A DNA stretch of 17,499 nucleotides from CAZGYE01 sp964530165 (GTDB lineage: Bacteria > Planctomycetota > Planctomycetia > Planctomycetales > Planctomycetaceae), in NCBI GenBank assembly GCA_964530165.1, contig CAZGYE010000093.1, positions 1-17,499 of the forward strand, given 5' to 3'. Shown here piece after piece: positions 14,473-17,499 of this stretch. The first letter of the stretch is position 1, and each line of letters starts with the position of its first letter. The translations under genes and the position numbers were made by a program. The notes below the pieces were generated by a model that saw nothing but the letters and a program-made list of their open reading frames with translations, searched no databases and had not been told where the DNA came from.

Positions 14473-17349
14473 TCACTCTTTGAGCAGGAACGCCAGCTTC
14501 CGCTTCAGCTCGCGGAGCTGCTCTTCCTGATTCTCGCTGAACGATCCTTTCCGCTGCGCGTAGGTGTCCATCCAGGTGATCAGCCGCTCGAGGTCTTCGG
14601 CGCCGAGCCGAACGCCCTCGTGGCCTTTCTCCTGAGTCAACAGATCGAGCAGCTTGCTCTTGCGGGCCGGGCAGTCGCCGACAATCGATCGGTCCTTCTC
14701 GAGGGCCAGCTTGCGCAGGTCTCCGTCGGCGTATTCGATCAAGCTGTCATAAGCCTTGCCCGGCGTGAGATCGAACTGCGACGCCTTAGGATCGTCGCCG
14801 TCCGGTCGGTGACACGAGACGCAATGCTGCTGGATCACCGGCCCGACCAGCTCGTCGAACCGCAACGGCCACGAGCCGCTCGGCCCGGGCCTGAGTCGAG
14901 ACGGTTGCGCTCTTGCCGCTTTCGGCAGATGGGCCAACGGGGGCGATGAGCAGCGCGATTCGTGACAACCGATGCACGAAAGGGTCTGATTCGGCTGCAC
15001 GTAAGTCAGCGAGCGCATCGTCTGCACGGCACGTCCATCGCGATCGAGCGCCTGGAAGAAAACCGGCATGCCCGAGGGGACGCGGAAATAAGCCGATCCG
15101 TCCCCTTCCACCGGAACGGTGCCCAACACAAACTTGCCGGGGTCTTCTCGCGAGACGCCCAGCACGGGTTGGTTCATTTGCGGCTGGACCTTGGGTGGCA
15201 CGGCGATGATCCGCAGGCTCTTCACCGAGCCGCGCTTCATCCCACCTAAGCCCTGGTAGACGTCTTGCAACAGGAACCGTCCTTCCTGCGGGCCTGCCCA
15301 GTCGACGAGGTGCGTCAATGCGGGCGGGCGCCGGCGCGGACGAATCGGAATCGGGTTCATGCTCGAGATTTCCGGATCGCGGTAGAGCAACGTCAGGTTG
15401 CCGAAGGCATCGTACAAGTACAGTCCCAGCGCGTTTCTCGGATTGCGGGGATCATCGGGCGGCATCAAACGGTGCGCGGGAAGCCGCCGGTCGCTCCACG
15501 AGACGAGGTAGTGTTCCTCCGAAAGCGGATGCGGACCGGCGTAGTAGGTCTCCGGCCAGCCTTCGGTTTCCGGGAAGAGAACTTCCGGCGAGAGGCGTTT
15601 GATCGGCCGCTCGTACTCGGCGCCCATGTTGGGATCCAGCAACACCAACGAGCCGCCCGTGATCGAGTGGTGAGCCGTCGCCGTGAAGATCAGCTTGCGT
15701 GAATTGGGGATCGACTGGGCCTCGAAGATGCATTGCGGCTTCTTCGTGTAGTTGCCGTAGACCAGCTGCGGATTTGTGCCGTCGGGGTTCGTCGACCAGA
15801 GGCTCATGAAGAATCCGTTGAACCGGTCGATGTAATCCCAGCGTGCGTAGAGAATTCGCCCATCGGAAGCCACCGACGGTGTCCATTCGAAGTTCTCGAA
15901 GGCCGAGATCGCGCGGAGATTCCCTCCCGCCGAATCCATCACGTGCAGCGTGAACACCGCCACGGGACGGTGATTGCCGCCCCCGCAGCGGACAAAACTG
16001 TCGGGGCAGGTTGCCGCAGTCGTCGCACGGGCACTCTGCTGGCCGGCCTGCAAAGCCAGCCCTTTGCGGGTCGAGAGAAACACGATCTCGCCGCTGGGCA
16101 GGTAGCGGGCGTCGAAGTCGTCGTAGAAGCCCCGGGTCAACTGCCGCACGCCGCTGCCGTGGACGTTCATCTCGTAGATGTGATAGAAGGCGTCTTCGGG
16201 AAGCTTCTCCTTGTCAACCTTCTCCATACCGGAGACGTGGGCATAGTACTTGCACCAGGCGAAAAGGACCTTCTTGCCGTCGTAAGACAGTTCGGGCCGG
16301 AGAAAGCTGCCTTGCGGCCAATCTTCTGTCAGGCAGCGCACCTGCGGAGCATCTCCCTTGAATCCCGAGAGAACGTAAACTCCGCCCCCGCCGCGCGACC
16401 ACCAACCGTAATACTGATCGCACACGTGCGGGAACAAGCCGGGCGCTCGCTTGACGAACAGAACACAATCGAAGTCCAGCAGCGGGTTTTTCAGGGCCAG
16501 CTTCCGCACGGCCCAGCGGGCGCGGCGATCGAGCTTCTTTCGCTGTTCGTGCGGCGTCTCTTTGGGAAGCCGCTTGAGCTCGGCGGCAACCTGCTTGAGC
16601 GTTTCCGCTTCGTGTTCGACTTTGGCGCCCAAGTGCTGCAGGTTCTCAGCCAGTTTCAACCCCATTTCGATCACGTTCGGCGTGTAAAGTCTCTCGACGA
16701 CGGCATCGCCTGTCGGGTGACGGACCGACCACTGACTGGTGCTGCTCTGGGTGGCCGGCTTGTGCAGGGCGATGTTCTCCTTGCCCGTGGCTGCGTAGAC
16801 TTCCACCTCGTCGAGATGAAAATAGCTCTTGCCCGGCAGTTGAACCCGCACGAAGCGTGCTTTCTGCCCGTCAAGGGGCACCGAGAGCGGCTTCTTGTCA
16901 ACTTGGCCGAGAAACACGGTGCCGTCGTGCTGGTAGACCTGCTGGAAGTTCTTGCCGTCATCGGAGAGCAGCACTAGAATCCGCGAGTTTCGACCGGCGG
17001 TCCCGTCACAGCGGTTGAACAGCACAATACGACTCAACGGCTGCGACTCTCCGAGGTCCACTTGCCACCAGGGCTGATCCTCGTTCTCGGTGTGAAACCC
17101 CCATTTGCCGTTCTTCACACCGTCGCAACCACCGGCGGCGTCCTCCTGGGGCTTCACATCCTTTCCAGCCTGGAGCTGGGGACTGAGGTTCGACAAGTCG
17201 CGCACTGCGTCCTGCCGAACCCAGTCGGCTTCGATCTGGGCCGAGGTGATCGCGGGCGCCGGCTCCTCCGCAGCGATCCTGAGTCCGCCAGGTACAATCA
17301 CCAGCACGAAACAGACAATCGGACAAAACGCGTTCGCGAGCACGTTCAT
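14473..17349 (-). CDS. Secreted F5/8C-domain diheme HZS-alpha-like protein
   Basis: This 958-residue exported protein heads the three-gene run. A signal (1-28) is followed by an F5/8-type C (discoidin-like) domain at about 75-190 (QPWWQVDLGES, SRIVLFNRCDG, FVRVQLPGKSYFHLDEVEVYA), which often binds carbohydrate. A short coiled coil lies at about 230-285. A beta-propeller (about 290-670) has DAFYHIYEMNVHG, LTRGFYDDFDARYLPSG and TAHHSITGGSL. The HZS-alpha-like middle domain (about 690-796) carries GTVPVEGDGSAYFRVPSG and haem motif CIGCH (792-796). The C-terminal domain has CVSCH (843-847) and a charged tail. The core parallels the 1213-aa protein closely, but the N-termini are unrelated. The residue four after the first haem His is Cys800. 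The ATG at 17349 is chosen because GGGAG lies 9 bases ahead; ATG 17355 and TTG 17367 are too close to or overlap it. Confidence 0.83.
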   Translation of the reverse strand: MNVLANAFCPIVCFVLVIVPGGLRIAAEEPAPAITSAQIEADWVRQDAVRDLSNLSPQLQAGKDVKPQEDAAGGCDGVKNGKWGFHTENEDQPWWQVDLGESQPLSRIVLFNRCDGTAGRNSRILVLLSDDGKNFQQVYQHDGTVFLGQVDKKPLSVPLDGQKARFVRVQLPGKSYFHLDEVEVYAATGKENIALHKPATQSSTSQWSVRHPTGDAVVERLYTPNVIEMGLKLAENLQHLGAKVEHEAETLKQVAAELKRLPKETPHEQRKKLDRRARWAVRKLALKNPLLDFDCVLFVKRAPGLFPHVCDQYYGWWSRGGGGVYVLSGFKGDAPQVRCLTEDWPQGSFLRPELSYDGKKVLFAWCKYYAHVSGMEKVDKEKLPEDAFYHIYEMNVHGSGVRQLTRGFYDDFDARYLPSGEIVFLSTRKGLALQAGQQSARATTAATCPDSFVRCGGGNHRPVAVFTLHVMDSAGGNLRAISAFENFEWTPSVASDGRILYARWDYIDRFNGFFMSLWSTNPDGTNPQLVYGNYTKKPQCIFEAQSIPNSRKLIFTATAHHSITGGSLVLLDPNMGAEYERPIKRLSPEVLFPETEGWPETYYAGPHPLSEEHYLVSWSDRRLPAHRLMPPDDPRNPRNALGLYLYDAFGNLTLLYRDPEISSMNPIPIRPRRRPPALTHLVDWAGPQEGRFLLQDVYQGLGGMKRGSVKSLRIIAVPPKVQPQMNQPVLGVSREDPGKFVLGTVPVEGDGSAYFRVPSGMPVFFQALDRDGRAVQTMRSLTYVQPNQTLSCIGCHESRCSSPPLAHLPKAARAQPSRLRPGPSGSWPLRFDELVGPVIQQHCVSCHRPDGDDPKASQFDLTPGKAYDSLIEYADGDLRKLALEKDRSIVGDCPARKSKLLDLLTQEKGHEGVRLGAEDLERLITWMDTYAQRKGSFSENQEEQLRELKRKLAFLLKE

Positions 17350-17437
17350 CACCATGGTCTCCCACAACCCCGACCGCGTGCCGCCGGGCCAACTCGCACC
17401 AGTGAATTCGGCAGTGGGTCAGTTTGGCTTAACATAA

Positions 17438-17499
17438 TGGGTGGCTGGGGTCGAACCGTAGGCGAGCCCCCAGAATCGACGGTCTGTGGGGTCGCATTC
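17438..17499. repeat. REP-like GC-rich repeat at the window edge (partial)
   Basis: The stretch contains tgggtggctggggtcgaac followed by cgagcccccag, an imperfect inverted repeat (GGGGTCG ... CGAGCCCC) with further GGGG motifs to the edge. It resembles a dispersed planctomycete repeat with a CTCG...CGACCCC core and a GCCACCC flank; that is from memory. It lies about 90 bp upstream of the large minus-strand operon, in its presumed promoter region, and may continue beyond the window. Confidence 0.5.

Noticed and set aside
15733..16977. 414-codon plus-strand open frame opposite the F5/8C diheme gene.
   Set aside because: It lies entirely antisense to a multidomain gene with clear motifs and shows no recognisable domain.
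9119..17349. Evidence for anammox metabolism from hydrazine-synthase-alpha similarity.
   Set aside because: No hydrazine synthase beta/gamma or hydroxylamine-oxidoreductase genes are present here, and such HZS-alpha-like proteins occur in many planctomycetes that do not perform anammox.
17350..17437. TATGTT on the minus strand as a -10 box for the diheme operon.
   Set aside because: No acceptable -35 hexamer lies 16-18 bases upstream; TTCGAC is only 13 bases away.

Overview
The window looks like chromosomal DNA of a free-living, non-anammox planctomycete (Pirellulales/Gemmatales-like). This is inferred from the families present: exported multidomain c-type cytochromes with a hydrazine-synthase-alpha-like core, a prenyltransferase-like alpha/alpha repeat protein, a Tat-exported NIPSNAP protein, and several GC-rich palindromic repeats of a kind common in that phylum. 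Genes are about 60% GC, mostly have clear GGAG-type ribosome binding sites, and lie in short same-strand blocks.

Left part (1-3.5 kb, mostly minus strand). The tail of a plus-strand gene (3-68) is followed by a decayed minus-strand remnant of a cytochrome-like protein (about 73-530). The remnant ends against a two-copy 46-bp tandem repeat. Next are a secreted prenyltransferase/squalene-oxidase-repeat protein (670-1917), carrying a 60-bp perfect palindrome inserted in frame, and a HlyD/RND-type periplasmic adaptor (1992-3479) with no transporter partner in view.

Middle part (3.5-9.1 kb, plus strand). A strong sigma-70-like promoter (3654-3682) precedes two single-pass membrane proteins of matching layout (3784-4608, 4676-5443) and a DUF2442 protein (5477-5755). 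An acyl-carrier-protein-like fragment (5904-6022) is probably a gene relic. A probable redox cluster follows: a Tat-exported NIPSNAP protein, an iron-containing alcohol dehydrogenase and a short-chain dehydrogenase. A folded repeat element separates the last two.

Right part (9.1-17.4 kb, minus strand). Three tightly spaced genes read 17349 to 9119. The first encodes a secreted protein with an F5/8C domain, beta-propeller, HZS-alpha-like middle domain and two CxxCH motifs (958 aa). The second encodes a signal-bearing fusion of a shortened ModA-like domain with two tandem SAM-methyltransferase domains (544 aa). The third encodes a second HZS-alpha-like diheme protein with a different N-terminal module (1213 aa). 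Gaps are 45 and 32 bp, so they probably form one operon. This is the most unusual part of the window: two exported diheme proteins flanking a methyltransferase that appears to be exported or membrane-anchored. I know of no described pathway for this combination. Hydrazine synthase beta/gamma genes are absent here, so the HZS resemblance is not evidence of anammox.
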